DNA from: Marinomonas pontica | GTDB taxonomy: Bacteria; Pseudomonadota; Gammaproteobacteria; Pseudomonadales; Marinomonadaceae | Assembly (NCBI RefSeq): GCF_026191375.1 | Contig: NZ_JAODTL010000033.1 | Location: 62,001-126,000, forward strand | DNA: 64,000 bases | Direction: 5' to 3' | Shown: positions 30,174 through 40,188 of the stretch, piece after piece | Position numbering within the stretch: the stretch's first letter is position 1 | Layout: the number at the start of each line of letters is the position of its first letter | Notes under the pieces: generated by a model | What the model was told of the DNA's origin: nothing | Databases searched by the model: none | The model's input: the letters and a program-made list of their open reading frames with translations, nothing else | Translations under genes and position numbers: made by a program

Positions 30174-31430
30174 CTATGATTCAGACAAGGCCTCTATCAT
30201 GCCCTGCGTAACCAATGTGATTCCGTCTGAATTGCGGTAAAAACGAGCCGCATCAGCCACCGGATCCTCTCCGATTACCGTTCCTTCAGGAATAGAGCAA
30301 TCCGAATCAACCACAACTTTATTCAGCCGGCAATGACGACCAATATCACAACGAGGCAATATCACTGACTTATTGACATGGGAGTAGGAGTTAACTCGAA
30401 CATTGTTAAAGAGAATAGACTGTTCAACCGTTGAGCCAGATACAATACAACCAGCAGAAACAACGGAATTCAAAGCCGTACCAATACGCTCTTCATAATT
30501 GTAATTAAATTTAGCCGCTGGACGCTGATATTGAGTCGTACGAATAGGCCAATCCTCGTCATACAAATCCAACTCAGGCACCAAACGCGTCAAATCCATA
30601 TTGGCTTCCCAATAGGCCGTCAACGTTCCTACATCACGCCAATAAGGCTCGTCCGGATAGCTTTTGTTGTCGATTACGCTGTTCGCAAAATGGTGCGCTT
30701 TAATGTTACTTCTTCCAACAAACAATGGAATCAAGTCTTTCCCAAAATCGTGACTCGAATCGTCATCACTGGCATCAGAGCGTAAATTGTCCGACAAAAA
30801 TTTCGTGTTAAAGATATAAATCCCCATGCTTGCAAGCGATACATCTGGCTTACCAGGCATAGTCGGAGGGTTGGATGGCTTTTCTTCGAAAGCAATAATA
30901 TTGTCGTTTTCATCTACGTGCATGATACCGAATTGATCGGCTTCTTTAAGAGGTACTTCAATGCATGCCACCGTGACATCCGCGCCACTTTCGATGTGTT
31001 CTTGCAGCATGACGCTGTAGTCTTGCTTGTAAACATGGTCACCAGCGAGAATCAAAATATACTCACTTTCTAGACCATCAATCATACTCAAATTCTGAAA
31101 TACAGCATCGGCCGTTCCACGATACCAGTCACCACCCGTTTGTTGTTGAGCTGGCCAAAGCTCAATGAACTCATTGAAGTCAGAACGAAGAAAGTTCCAA
31201 CCTCTTTGCACGTGTTGATTCAGGGTATGAGAACGGTATTGAGTCAAAACAGCAATGCGTCGCATACCTGAGTTGATACAATTAGAAAGCGGGAAATCAA
31301 TGATTTTATATTTACCGGCAATAGGCACTGCAGGTTTAGAACGATTGTCTGTTAATTGCTTTAATCTTGAGCCACGTCCACCGGCTAGAATAATGGACAA
31401 AGTTTTCATACGCGCCGTATTTAAATCCAT
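30174..31430 (-). CDS. glgC: Glucose-1-phosphate adenylyltransferase
   Basis: Makes ADP-glucose from glucose-1-phosphate and ATP, the regulated first step of glycogen synthesis. The 418-residue enzyme has the nucleotide-binding motif ILAGGRGSRLKQLTDNRSKP, the FPLSNCINSG segment, the catalytic-domain GTADAVFQN and GDHVYKQDY motifs, and a C-terminal beta-helix (LNSVVSAGCIVSGSTVEQS, cut). ATG at 31430 follows AAGGG; an alternative start MKTLS lies seven codons in. It is divergent from glgA across a 93-base promoter region rather than in one operon with it. Confidence 0.95.
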   Translation of the reverse strand: MDLNTARMKTLSIILAGGRGSRLKQLTDNRSKPAVPIAGKYKIIDFPLSNCINSGMRRIAVLTQYRSHTLNQHVQRGWNFLRSDFNEFIELWPAQQQTGGDWYRGTADAVFQNLSMIDGLESEYILILAGDHVYKQDYSVMLQEHIESGADVTVACIEVPLKEADQFGIMHVDENDNIIAFEEKPSNPPTMPGKPDVSLASMGIYIFNTKFLSDNLRSDASDDDSSHDFGKDLIPLFVGRSNIKAHHFANSVIDNKSYPDEPYWRDVGTLTAYWEANMDLTRLVPELDLYDEDWPIRTTQYQRPAAKFNYNYEERIGTALNSVVSAGCIVSGSTVEQSILFNNVRVNSYSHVNKSVILPRCDIGRHCRLNKVVVDSDCSIPEGTVIGEDPVADAARFYRNSDGITLVTQGMIEALSES

Positions 31431-31523
31431 GTGATGCCCTTAAAATTTTTATCAACACACTCTACTTGAAGTTCCATTTAGGTATACTCTTATCATTATT
31501 CCAAATCAACAAGATGCCTAATA

Positions 31524-32958
31524 ATGAAAATACTATTTGCTGCCTCTGAAATTTACCCCTTAATTAAAACTGGTGGGTTAGCCGATGTGGCAGGCGCACT
31601 CCCCGTTGCTTTGAGAAAAAAGGTCACGATGTCAAACTTATTATGCCTGCTTACCAAGGCATACTTGAAAAGGTAGCGCCAATTCAAAAGAGTATCAACC
31701 TCGGAAACCCATTTGGCGTCGGAGATTTGTTACTTCTTGAAACTCATATACCTGAAAACGACACCCCGATTTATTTGCTTCAGTGCCAAGCACTTTACGA
31801 GCGAGAAGATGGGCCTTACGTTGATAAAAACGGGCTAGATTTTGAAGACAACCACATTCGTTTCGCGGCGCTATCATGGGCGACAGCCACATTAGCTCTG
31901 CACGGAAGTCTCATTGAATGGCAAGCCGATGTGCTGCATTTAAACGATTGGCAAACAGGCTTCGCTGCCGCTTATCTAGAAAGCTGGAAAGTAAAACATC
32001 TGCCCGTTGTCACGACTGTGCATAATTTACGATATAACGGCAGTTTTGACATGAATCAATTTTCTAGCACGCATCTGTCTACTGAATTGCTCAGCATGCA
32101 TGGCATGGAATTCTATGGTCGCTTCTCTGGTCTTAAAGCAGGATTGGTGTATGCCGACGCCATCACCACAGTCAGCCCAACCTACGCAAAAGAAATACTA
32201 ACCCCGGAATACGGTGACGGCTTAGATGGAACGCTAAAAGCGATCCAACACAAGCTCACTGGCATTTTAAATGGCGTTGATTACGATCAATGGGCTCCAG
32301 AAGTCGATTCACTCATTCCACAAAACTACAGCATCGAAAGCCTAGCGCTGAAACAAACGAACAAACTGGCCCTGTTGCGAGAAAATGGGTTATCAGAAGA
32401 CCTAAGCAAACCAGTGTTTGGCGTAGTCAGTCGACTGACAGAACAAAAGGGTTGGATCTTGTTCTGCAAGCCATGCCCGCTATGCTAGAAAAAGGCGCTC
32501 GGTTAGTGGTATTGGGGTCCGGTGACAAACATTTAGAGTCAGCCTATTTAGCACTTCAAGAAAATTATCCAGATCAAGTCTCTGTTCGGATTGGCTATTT
32601 TGAAGATTATTCACACCGAATCCAAGCTGGCATTGATGCTTTGCTCATCCCATCACGATTCGAGCCTTGCGGCTTAACTCAACTATACGCATTAAAATAC
32701 GGCACCTTGCCCATCGTGAGACAAACGGGCGGATTAGCAGACACGGTATTTGAAGGCACAGATAACGCAAATGGATTTGTATTTTCAAAAGCCACCAGCG
32801 AAGAACTGGAAGCAGCGATAGAACGCTGTATGACCTGTTTTGACGATAAAGAGCACTGGCAAGCACGACAAATAAATGCCATGCGCTGCGATCATAGCTG
32901 GGAAGCCGTTACTGACCAATGGACCGCGCTTTATCAATCCTTAATCGAAAACGCCTAA
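31524..32958 (+). CDS. glgA: Glycogen synthase GlgA, two indels
   Basis: Adds glucose from ADP-glucose to alpha-1,4-glucan chains (GT5, GT-B fold). The start [25 protein letters not shown] contains the ADP-glucose-binding KTGGLADV. One A must be added in the six-A run at 31616-31621 so that LRKK continues [13 protein letters not shown], and one T near 32452 so that TEQKG continues [12 protein letters not shown]. Repaired length is 478 residues, as in E. coli. The C-terminal catalytic region [19 protein letters not shown] and QTGGLADTV is intact. Both errors are in or beside homopolymers and probably come from sequencing. No glgB, glgX or glgP is in the window. Confidence 0.93.
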
Positions 32959-32976
32959 CAAGTAACGCATGCGCTA

Positions 32977-33010
32977 GATGGTTTGTTCCTTACTGAAGGG
33001 ATAAACCATC
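32977..33010. terminator. Possible shared terminator of glgA and the solute-binding protein gene
   Basis: GATGGTTT (32977-32984) pairs with AAACCATC (33003-33010), with an inner CCTT/AAGG pairing. It sits between two convergent genes and overlaps the last codons of the minus-strand gene. There is no clear T-run, so its role is uncertain. Confidence 0.4.
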
Positions 33011-33814
33011 GTGGCGGCTGATTTCCCACAACCTCTCACCATCAATGAGAGCCTGCTCCATGAAACCGTCTTGCTTCATTTCTTGTAACGCCACCGCAAT
33101 CCGGTATTTCAGATCCTCATTGTTACAAGGGGATTTTTTAGACATGGTCAAATACAAGCCTTCACTGCTTACAAAAGGTTGTTGCGCAACAATAATGTCG
33201 GACAAACCCAATATAACTGAGTACGCATAGGCAGGACTTTTTTCATACAATACATAATCAACACGATCCGCGGCCAACATCCGTAATGCTTGGGATAAGC
33301 TGGCTACTGACAATATATTCAAATTACGTTGAGCGTACTGATCAAATTCCTGGCCGAAACTATTATTAATGACCGTTACGCCCCACTTACCGGCTAAATC
33401 TTCTTTTTTATTAAATGGAAAACGCTTGTCTTTACGCTGCCAAACAACGCTCGTTGTGTGCAACATCACTGGCGTAAAGTAATCCATATAATCCGCACGT
33501 TCGGTGGTATAAAACGCCCCCGCCATTAAGTCCACACGGCCATTTTTAACTTCACTTTGCGCTCTAGACCATGGACCTACATGCATCAACTCAATGGGAA
33601 TATGTATACGACGACTTAACTCATCGATAATAATGCGATTGACGCCATTTAACAGGGTAGAAGATGATTCTTCACGCCACAGAAAAGGAGGGTATTCAGA
33701 ATTGCCTGACGCAGTAAGTTCAGAACAAACTGCATTGTCAGCCGCTAGAGATAAGTTACTGTTAAAAAAGGCCACCGCCAACAAGCAGTAAACGATGTGT
33801 GTGTGTAGCCGCAT
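32990..33814 (-). CDS. Periplasmic solute-binding protein, family 3 type
   Basis: A 274-residue secreted protein with an N-terminal signal (VYCLLAVAFFNSNLSLAA). It has the two-lobe pattern of family 3 binding proteins: YPPFLW near the start of the mature protein, VDLMAGAFYTTERADYMDYFTPV in the first lobe and LAADRVDYVLYEKSPA in the second. No permease or ATPase genes are adjacent, so it could be an orphan binding protein that serves a remote transporter or a sensor. The ligand cannot be read from sequence. The 260 bases upstream (33815-34074) are AT-rich and without a gene. Confidence 0.8.
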   Translation of the reverse strand: MRLHTHIVYCLLAVAFFNSNLSLAADNAVCSELTASGNSEYPPFLWREESSSTLLNGVNRIIIDELSRRIHIPIELMHVGPWSRAQSEVKNGRVDLMAGAFYTTERADYMDYFTPVMLHTTSVVWQRKDKRFPFNKKEDLAGKWGVTVINNSFGQEFDQYAQRNLNILSVASLSQALRMLAADRVDYVLYEKSPAYAYSVILGLSDIIVAQQPFVSSEGLYLTMSKKSPCNNEDLKYRIAVALQEMKQDGFMEQALIDGERLWEISRHDGLSLQ

Positions 33815-34074
33815 ACCGCGCCACTCCCCTTATAAATACTTTCAAACTACAAGTGACGCCATGCCTATAAGATGATTACGTTACAATGAAAAAATACGTA
33901 AGTACACTAACCATTTAGACAGACTTTTTAAACCAACTCACCTTTTCAGTACTCATCAAGTTGATCAAGGATAACGTCAATAAAAACATCATAATGTGTT
34001 TATTTTCAATCACCTATGAGGCTATAGAAGAAAGAAACAATAATCAATAAACTTTTATTAACCAAAAGGACACA

Positions 34075-36373
34075 TTAAAAAGGCCAAAAACATGAACTGC
34101 TGTCCTTCGGTTCCGTACCCAAAATAAACGCCAAAGACGTCTTCTCTGCGCAGCGTGATGACGCAATTTCAAAGGCATCATTCAGTACGTCGAACCTAGC
34201 CGCCCCTTGGGCAAGCTTTCTGGTAGCGAAGTAGGGTTCACATTTGTGTAAAATCAATCCAAACTTTTTGAGCACCACTGCTCCCCGTGATGCTTAAAGG
34301 CACATTGTCGTCGTCACCCAACCACACCGTTGAAGAATAATCGCCCGTTATCCCAACAAACCAGCTGTCTTTTTGTTGATTGGTTGTGCCCGTCTTGGCG
34401 GCAAAACGCAGGTTTGGAAACGCAGCTTGAGCCGCACGAGCGGTGCCTATTTGTGGTGTCTTTGTCATGCCGTCCAACGTGACCGCAAGCAACGCGTCTG
34501 TGAAAGGAACATCATTTTGCTGATCAAACCGCTTCATTAAACGATCTTCTTGATCCATCACAGCAAGTACCACCCCCAACTCACTGCTTTTCCCTTGAGA
34601 AGCAATAGGCTGATACAGGCGAGAGACTTCAAACGGCGACAATTCTAACGCCCCCAATGCCATCGCAGGATGCATAGTAAATGGCCGCTTTACGCCCAAC
34701 TGTCTTAATGTATCGCCAACGCGATCAAAACCAATTTGTTGCGCTAATGACACAGTCGCCAAATTGTAGGATTTCGCCATGGCTTCAAAAAGATGAACAA
34801 CACCATGTGTTTCTCGGTCGTAATTTTCAGGCTCCCAAATTTGCCCGCCAACATTAAAACGCATGCGTTTATCTTCAATGTTGGACCACCAAGTATAACG
34901 CCCCGTTGCCAATGCAGATAAATACAATGGCGGTTTTACTAATGAACCTATCGGTCTAACAGCACCTAACGCTCGGTTAAAACCAGTGTAATACGCGCCA
35001 CTGGAACCAACAATCGCACGCACTTGGCCAGTAACGCGATCAGTCACAACCATCGCACCCTGTAGGCCCTTCAGTCGAGCATCTCGTTTTTCTAGACTCG
35101 CCACCTGACGCTGCATGGCCACACTCGCCGCTCGTTGTGCTCGTATATCAACACCCGTATAAATGCGTAAATTTTTTGTCGCTAATGTCGTCTCATCGAA
35201 GTCTCGGGACAGTTGCATGGCCACCAAGTCCAGATAATCGCCATACACTGAGCGCTCTTTTTGTTTACTGGCCAAGCGAATAGGTTGTTTTATCAAATAG
35301 TTGTAATCTTTATCGGATAATCGGCCCTGCTCTTTTAATACCGCCAATACCGTATTGCGACGTGCTTTCGCTCGGTTTGGAGAGCGCTCTGGATTGTACA
35401 AAGAAGGCCCTTTGACCATTCCCACCAACAAGGCGAACTCATCGATGTTTAATTCATTTAAAGGCCGACCAAAAAAGTGCTGGCTCGCGGCAGCAAAACC
35501 ATGCAATGCACTGCTGCCTAACTGAGCAAGGTACACCTCGTTCATGTACGCTGTGATAATGGCTTGTTTTGAATAATGGTATTCAAGCAAGACACTCATC
35601 ACGACTTCCGTCAGTTTACGCGTATAGGTTCGCTCCGAACTCAAATACATGTTTTTCACCAACTGTTGAGTCAAGGTAGAACCACCTTGGCGCCTCGCCC
35701 CTTGAGTCAAATTCACCACAATCGCTCGCGCGATTCCAGTAAGAGAGATCCCCCAATGCTGGTAAAAATCCTGATCTTCCACCGCCACCAAAATATCAAG
35801 CAGCGGCTTGGGTATCTCGTTATAGCTTAGGATTTCACGACTTTCAGTGTTACCGCCGTATAAGTAACCGATACGCTGCGGTTCGATTCTAGCCTCGCTG
35901 ACCTCATCCCCGTTTAGTGCCTGAATCACCAAACGTCCTTGTTCAAAGGAAAAAATACGCCTTTCGCTTTCATGAAACCCTAAATGATCGACATAGGAAC
36001 GCAAATGCGCACTCACCTTGGTCTGGCTTCGTGCCGCCCACCCAACTTTTTGACTGTTGCGGCCAAATCGATAACCGGTTTCTTCCAATAAGTTCTCAAG
36101 ATCTTGCTTTTTCCAAGGGGCGCCATTCACTAAAACAATCGGCGCACTGTAGACTTCAGAAGGTACTTGCCATTTTTGTCCCTCAAAACGAGACACAACT
36201 TGTCCATTCAACCACCAAACCCAAATAGAAAACGGAATGCTGCCCAACAAGGAAAGGATCAACCCCCATTTGAAACAGAAACGAAAGGACCTCTTCAAGA
36301 ATGAAGATTTAGGGGCTTTTTTAGATGATGTCGGCGATTTGCGCCTAGATTTTACGGGAGTTTTTTTGGCCAT
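34075..36373 (-). CDS. mrcB: Penicillin-binding protein 1B, two indels near the C-terminus
   Basis: Bifunctional class A PBP that polymerises and cross-links peptidoglycan at the inner membrane. A basic N-terminal tail (MAKKTPVKSRRKSP) is followed by one TM (WGLILSLLGSIPFSIWVWW). The GT51 domain has VAVEDQDFYQHWGI and RQGGSTLTQQLVKN. The transpeptidase has SLVK (in RPIGSLVKPPLYL), SYN (AKSYNLATVS) and KTG (FAAKTGTTNQ). The frame breaks at 34243-34245 (one A missing) and 34203-34206 (one G missing). Repair continues KVWIDFTQ into NVNPTSLPESLPKG and AARFDVLND, ending at 34075. ATG at 36373 is preferred; an in-frame start at 36406 would add 11 residues. Total is about 766 residues. Confidence 0.92.
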
Positions 36374-36652
36374 AGCGCGCAAGTATAAGGAGCTTACTGA
36401 ACGCAATCAACGACCCAAAACCAACTAACTCAATTCTTACATATTGACTCGTATGCCATAGAGTTTTAGAGTCTTTGCTCACGAAAAATTGAATTAACTG
36501 ACATTTTTCTGAACTTTATTCACTTAGTCGACCGTAGAATTGAAATAAAACGTCACTAGGATTCCCTAATTGACAGTTAGGCGAGCTTCATTGAAGAAGC
36601 ATTGATTCTCTTAAAATAAGCAATATTCATTATAAAAAAGTGCGGTAATCAC

Positions 36653-36981
36653 GTGTTTAATAAGCATCTTATACCTAATGCGCAAAACCTTCCTGAAGGG
36701 CAAGCTCTTAACATCAACATTGAAAAATGCAGCTTTTTGGTGACCAAACAAAAAGGCCAAATTATTGCCTATGAAAACCTGTGTCCTCACCAGAAAAAGC
36801 CGTTAACGTGGTCTTCGAATCCTGCACTGGATGACGACGGGGACTATTTAAAATGCCACCATCACGGCGCGCTTTTCTCTCCAGCCGATGGATCTTGTAT
36901 CACAGGGCCTTGTCAGGGAAGCCACCTAAAAAAGCAACCGTTGGTATTGAGCAGGGTAATTGCTACTTGCTGTTTGCCTAA
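36653..36981 (+). CDS. Rieske [2Fe-2S] protein, probable indel near the 3' end
   Basis: Small Rieske-type iron-sulphur protein of about 109 residues, starting at GTG 36653. The cluster ligands are in NLCPHQKKPLTW and YLKCHHHGALF (Cys-x-His and Cys-x2-His). Read literally the frame runs on to 37009 with an odd tail (LSRVIATCCLPKAVNF). Adding one base at about 36946 gives VIEQGNCYLLFA and a stop at 36981, a much more typical Rieske end, so I favour another indel. It lies 30 bases before modA. The partner, perhaps an oxidoreductase or a nitrite-reductase-like small subunit role, is unknown. The upstream region 36430-36652 has two small hairpins but no gene. Confidence 0.75.
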
Positions 36982-37011
36982 GGCTGTAAATTTTTATCTG
37001 TTTGGATAACC

Positions 37012-37803
37012 ATGATCAACAAGACGACGCTCACTAAATTGCATTGTATTTTCTATCGTCGCCCCGTCGTCTTGTTATTCATGACTTTGACTTGTTTAAG
37101 TCTGTCGGTGACTTCTCAAGCCAGAGCGCTTCATTTGGCTGTCGCCTCTAATTTCATAGCCCCCATTAAGCAATTGGCAATGGAATTTCAACAAGAAACT
37201 GGAAACGACATCACCTTATCATTTGGGTCTTCCGGCAAACTCTTTGCACAAATCCAGCATGGCGCCCCGTTTGATATTTTCCTCTCTGCCGATGTGGCGA
37301 AACCTGAAGCCTTGATAAAAAACCGTCTTGCAGAACCTAACAGTCTGGTTATTTACGCCAAGGGCAAATTAGCATTGTGGTCAGTACATCCGATGACAGG
37401 CAGCCTAGAAGATGTACTGCAACGCGCTCATCGCATTGCCATCGCTAACCCTAAATTAGCACCATACGGAAAAGCAGCAAAAGAAAGTCTCATGTCTTTA
37501 TCCCAGTGGGATACAGTCAAAACTAAAATCGTTCAAGGCGAAAACATAGGTCAAACATACCAATTTGTTTATTCCCAAAATGCAGACATTGGTTTTGTTG
37601 CCTACTCACAAGTCTTAGCTGGCGACATCAAGGGCGATATCATTGCGATACCCAGTCAACGTCATAGCAAAATAAACCAAGCGGCCGTTGTGGTATCTCA
37701 ATCCAAGAACAAAGAACTAGCAAAGCAATTCATGGCCTTTTTAATGCGACCAGACATACAGACTAAAATCGCACGATTTGGCTATTCCACCGCAGCAGAC
37801 TAG
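37012..37803 (+). CDS. modA: Molybdate-binding periplasmic protein ModA
   Basis: Captures molybdate in the periplasm for the ModABC transporter. The 263-residue protein has a signal segment ending near SQARA, then LHLAVASNFIAPIKQLAMEF and the oxyanion loop FGSSGKLFAQIQHGAPFDIFLSADV (cut). IANPKLAPYGKAA and GQTYQFVYSQNADIGFVAYSQ (cut) are characteristic of ModA. An internal Met near residue 24 is an alternative start. modB and modC follow closely. Confidence 0.94.
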   Translation: MINKTTLTKLHCIFYRRPVVLLFMTLTCLSLSVTSQARALHLAVASNFIAPIKQLAMEFQQETGNDITLSFGSSGKLFAQIQHGAPFDIFLSADVAKPEALIKNRLAEPNSLVIYAKGKLALWSVHPMTGSLEDVLQRAHRIAIANPKLAPYGKAAKESLMSLSQWDTVKTKIVQGENIGQTYQFVYSQNADIGFVAYSQVLAGDIKGDIIAIPSQRHSKINQAAVVVSQSKNKELAKQFMAFLMRPDIQTKIARFGYSTAAD

Positions 37804-37814
37804 GTTATCGAATC

Positions 37815-38513
37815 ATGCTTCTAAGCCCCGAAGACCTTGGCGCCATTTGGTTAACATTAAAGCTCGCTAGCCTAGTCACACTCTTACTGATTGTTTTATG
37901 TACCCCTCTTGCATGGTGGCTAGCCAGAACTCAATCTTGGCTAAAAGGCCCAATCAATGCCATTGTAGCGATGCCTTTGGTGCTGCCACCAACGGTGCTG
38001 GGATTTTATTTATTGCTGCTTTTGGGCCCTCAAGGTAGCGTCGGAGCATTCTTAGGTCAGATTGGTTTTTCTGCTTTGCCCTTTAGCTTTGCAGGTTTGG
38101 TTGTCGCGTCCATGTTGTATTCTCTTCCTTTCGTGGTACAACCCATTCAAAATGCCTTTATAGCAATTGGCACTAAGCCCCTCGAAGCCGCTGCAACCCT
38201 TCGCTCCTCACCGTGGGATCGTTTTTTATATGTTGCTCTTCCCTTAGCAAAGCCAGGCTACATAAGCGCGGCTATTTTGGGGTTTGCACATACTGTTGGA
38301 GAATTTGGCGTTGTGCTGATGATTGGCGGAAATATTCCCTATGAAACCCGAGTTATTTCCATACAAATATACGATCATGTCGAAGCGTTAGAATACGGCC
38401 AAGCTCACACACTCTCTTTATTAATGATGGCCTTTGCCTTTATCGTGCTTGCCTTTTTATATGGCAACCAAAAACGTCAGAAACACCATGTCGTTGCTGG
38501 TGGCGTACTATGA
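37815..38513 (+). CDS. modB: Molybdate ABC transporter permease ModB
   Basis: Inner-membrane permease of the molybdate importer. The 232-residue protein has five or so membrane segments; PLVLPPTVLGFYLLLLLG and the EAA-type loop EAAATLRSSPWDRFLYVALPLAKPG (cut), which contacts ModC, are visible. GFAHTVGEFGVVLMIGGNIP is the conserved ModB end. It starts 11 bases after modA and overlaps modC by 4 bases. Confidence 0.95.
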   Translation: MLLSPEDLGAIWLTLKLASLVTLLLIVLCTPLAWWLARTQSWLKGPINAIVAMPLVLPPTVLGFYLLLLLGPQGSVGAFLGQIGFSALPFSFAGLVVASMLYSLPFVVQPIQNAFIAIGTKPLEAAATLRSSPWDRFLYVALPLAKPGYISAAILGFAHTVGEFGVVLMIGGNIPYETRVISIQIYDHVEALEYGQAHTLSLLMMAFAFIVLAFLYGNQKRQKHHVVAGGVL

Positions 38514-39568
38514 ATTTACCAACGGACAACATGTTATGTGTGCAGATAAAACAACCGGCCACATCACAGTCGAGTTTCTCGCTTGATGTTGACCTATTGT
38601 TACCAAGTACTGGAGTAACCGCCCTATTTGGGGCATCGGGCTCAGGTAAAACCACGATATTACGCCACATAGCCGGACTAAACATTAGCCAACACAGCCA
38701 TGTCAGTCTAAACAACAATATTTGGCAAAGTGCTGGGGGTTCAGTACCACCTCATAAACGCCCCATTGGCTTTGTGTTTCAAGAAGGCAACCTTTTTGAG
38801 CACCTCACCGCAGAAGGAAACTTACGCTTTGCGATGAAGCGAGCGAACACAGGGTCATCAATCATTGCATTCGATGAAGTGATTGAGCTGATGAATATTA
38901 GGGGTATCCTGACGCAATTTCCTGCCCAGCTGTCTGGCGGTGAGCGTCAGCGTGTTGCCATCGCCAGAGCACTGTTAATACAACCTCAGCTGCTACTTAT
39001 GGACGAACCGCTAGCGGCACTGGATGAAACCTTGAAGCAAGATATTCTTCCGTATTTAGAAGCCCTCTGTCATCGTGCGAATATCCCCATTTTGTATGTC
39101 AGTCATTCATTGGATGAAGTCATTAGGCTCGCAGACCACATGGTGGTTCTGGAGAAAGGCAAAGTCACTGAACAAGGAGCAGTCCATTCACTTCTAGGAA
39201 AGTTGGGGACTTCGTTTTCACGATATCAGGACGCCAGTGTGGTCATATCCGGTGTGGTGACCAAACAAGAAAAACAATGGGGGTTGTCATGGCTTGAATT
39301 TGATAACCAAACCATCGCCTTCAAACAAGGCAACGAAAGCATAAATGACACGATCAGACTGCGAATCCAATCGAAAGATGTCAGCATAACGCTCAGCAAA
39401 GACAATCATTCTAGTATTTTAAATCACATTGAAGCCATTGTGGATGAAACAGAAAGAGACCCACAAGACCCAAGCACAATCCGGGTTCGGCTGTTAGCAG
39501 GAAACACACCGATTCTAGCGAAAGTGACCGCATTATCAGCTCATCGGCTGGCCTTGAAAAAGGCCTAA
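38510..39568 (+). CDS. modC: Molybdate ABC transporter ATP-binding protein ModC
   Basis: ATPase of the molybdate importer. The 352-residue protein has Walker A FGASGSGKTTILRH, signature LSGGERQRVAIARAL, Walker B LLLMDEPLAALDE and the switch His in YVSHSLDEV. The C-terminal part from about residue 290 (SILNHIEAIVDE through LAKVTALSAHRLAL) is a molybdate-binding TOBE/MOP domain. Its ATG overlaps the modB stop, so translation is coupled. No ModE box was recognised before the cluster. Confidence 0.95.
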   Translation: MNLPTDNMLCVQIKQPATSQSSFSLDVDLLLPSTGVTALFGASGSGKTTILRHIAGLNISQHSHVSLNNNIWQSAGGSVPPHKRPIGFVFQEGNLFEHLTAEGNLRFAMKRANTGSSIIAFDEVIELMNIRGILTQFPAQLSGGERQRVAIARALLIQPQLLLMDEPLAALDETLKQDILPYLEALCHRANIPILYVSHSLDEVIRLADHMVVLEKGKVTEQGAVHSLLGKLGTSFSRYQDASVVISGVVTKQEKQWGLSWLEFDNQTIAFKQGNESINDTIRLRIQSKDVSITLSKDNHSSILNHIEAIVDETERDPQDPSTIRVRLLAGNTPILAKVTALSAHRLALKKA

Positions 39569-39632
39569 CCGTCATCGCTCAAATCAAATCGACAGCAGTG
39601 TTAGCCTAATCAAGCATCCCTCCCTACTAGTG

Positions 39633-40085
39633 TTAAGCAGGCTTCGCCCAAAAAGCCGCTAATTTCGGTTTGATCACCAACGACATCAAGATGGAAATCA
39701 CCAAACCTGCCGGCAATGCCGAAACAAACGTCGCCAGCCAAAGCTCAAAAAACGCTTTTAACACCACTAACCCATGTAAATTAATGGTCGTCACCAACGC
39801 CATAATGGATTCCATGATCACCGCCATAATCAAACCAAAAACCAAATTCTGTTGCAGGGCTGAGACATTAGGAAGCACACTTTTTACTACACGATGCACC
39901 AAAAATGCAATAACCCCACCAATCGGTGCAATACACAAAATACACAACGCAAAAGAGGATAACCAAGCCCCCATAAAACCATCGGAAAAGCCGATGTTCC
40001 TCCAGGTCATTAAAAAGGTTAAAAAACCGCCAAAAACGATAACGATACTAGCAATAATGCCGATTTTCTGAACTTTTTTTGACAT
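39633..40085 (-). CDS. DUF2798 family membrane protein
   Basis: A 150-residue protein with four hydrophobic segments in two similar halves: IGIIASIVIVFGGFLTFLM, LCILCIAPIGGVIAFLV, FGLIMAVIMESIMALVT and ALPAGLVISILMSLVI. The pattern matches DUF2798 proteins, whose function is unknown. ATG at 40085 is preferred over 40142 because AGAGAGAAG precedes it and the upstream part would run through the operator. It is divergent from a MarR-type regulator, which probably controls it. Confidence 0.75.
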   Translation of the reverse strand: MSKKVQKIGIIASIVIVFGGFLTFLMTWRNIGFSDGFMGAWLSSFALCILCIAPIGGVIAFLVHRVVKSVLPNVSALQQNLVFGLIMAVIMESIMALVTTINLHGLVVLKAFFELWLATFVSALPAGLVISILMSLVIKPKLAAFWAKPA

Positions 40086-40129
40086 ACGTCTTCTCTCTAT
40101 GAATGATAAGGTTAAAACCAAAAATAATA

Positions 40130-40142
40130 TTGACTTAGTCAA
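40130..40142. promoter_or_regulatory. Putative MarR operator, copy 1
   Basis: TTGACTTAGTCAA is a 13-base palindrome (TTGAC-TTA-GTCAA) in the divergent promoter region, about 45 bases upstream of the DUF2798 start. Its half-sites are shared with the second copy 28 bases away. Confidence 0.65.
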
Positions 40143-40157
40143 CCATATTTAATTTAA

Positions 40158-40170
40158 TTGATAAAGTCAA
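40158..40170. promoter_or_regulatory. Putative MarR operator, copy 2
   Basis: TTGATAAAGTCAA repeats the first palindrome with one changed base in a half-site. It lies 18 bases before the marR-type start codon, well placed for autorepression by the adjacent regulator. Confidence 0.65.
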
Positions 40171-40188
40171 CTATATGAGTGAATTGTA

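Noticed and set aside
36430-36652. Molybdenum-cofactor riboswitch before the Rieske-modABC genes
   Set aside because: Two small hairpins (CCTAA/TTAGG and GCTTC/GAAGC) are present, but not the Moco motif, and no ModE box was seen.
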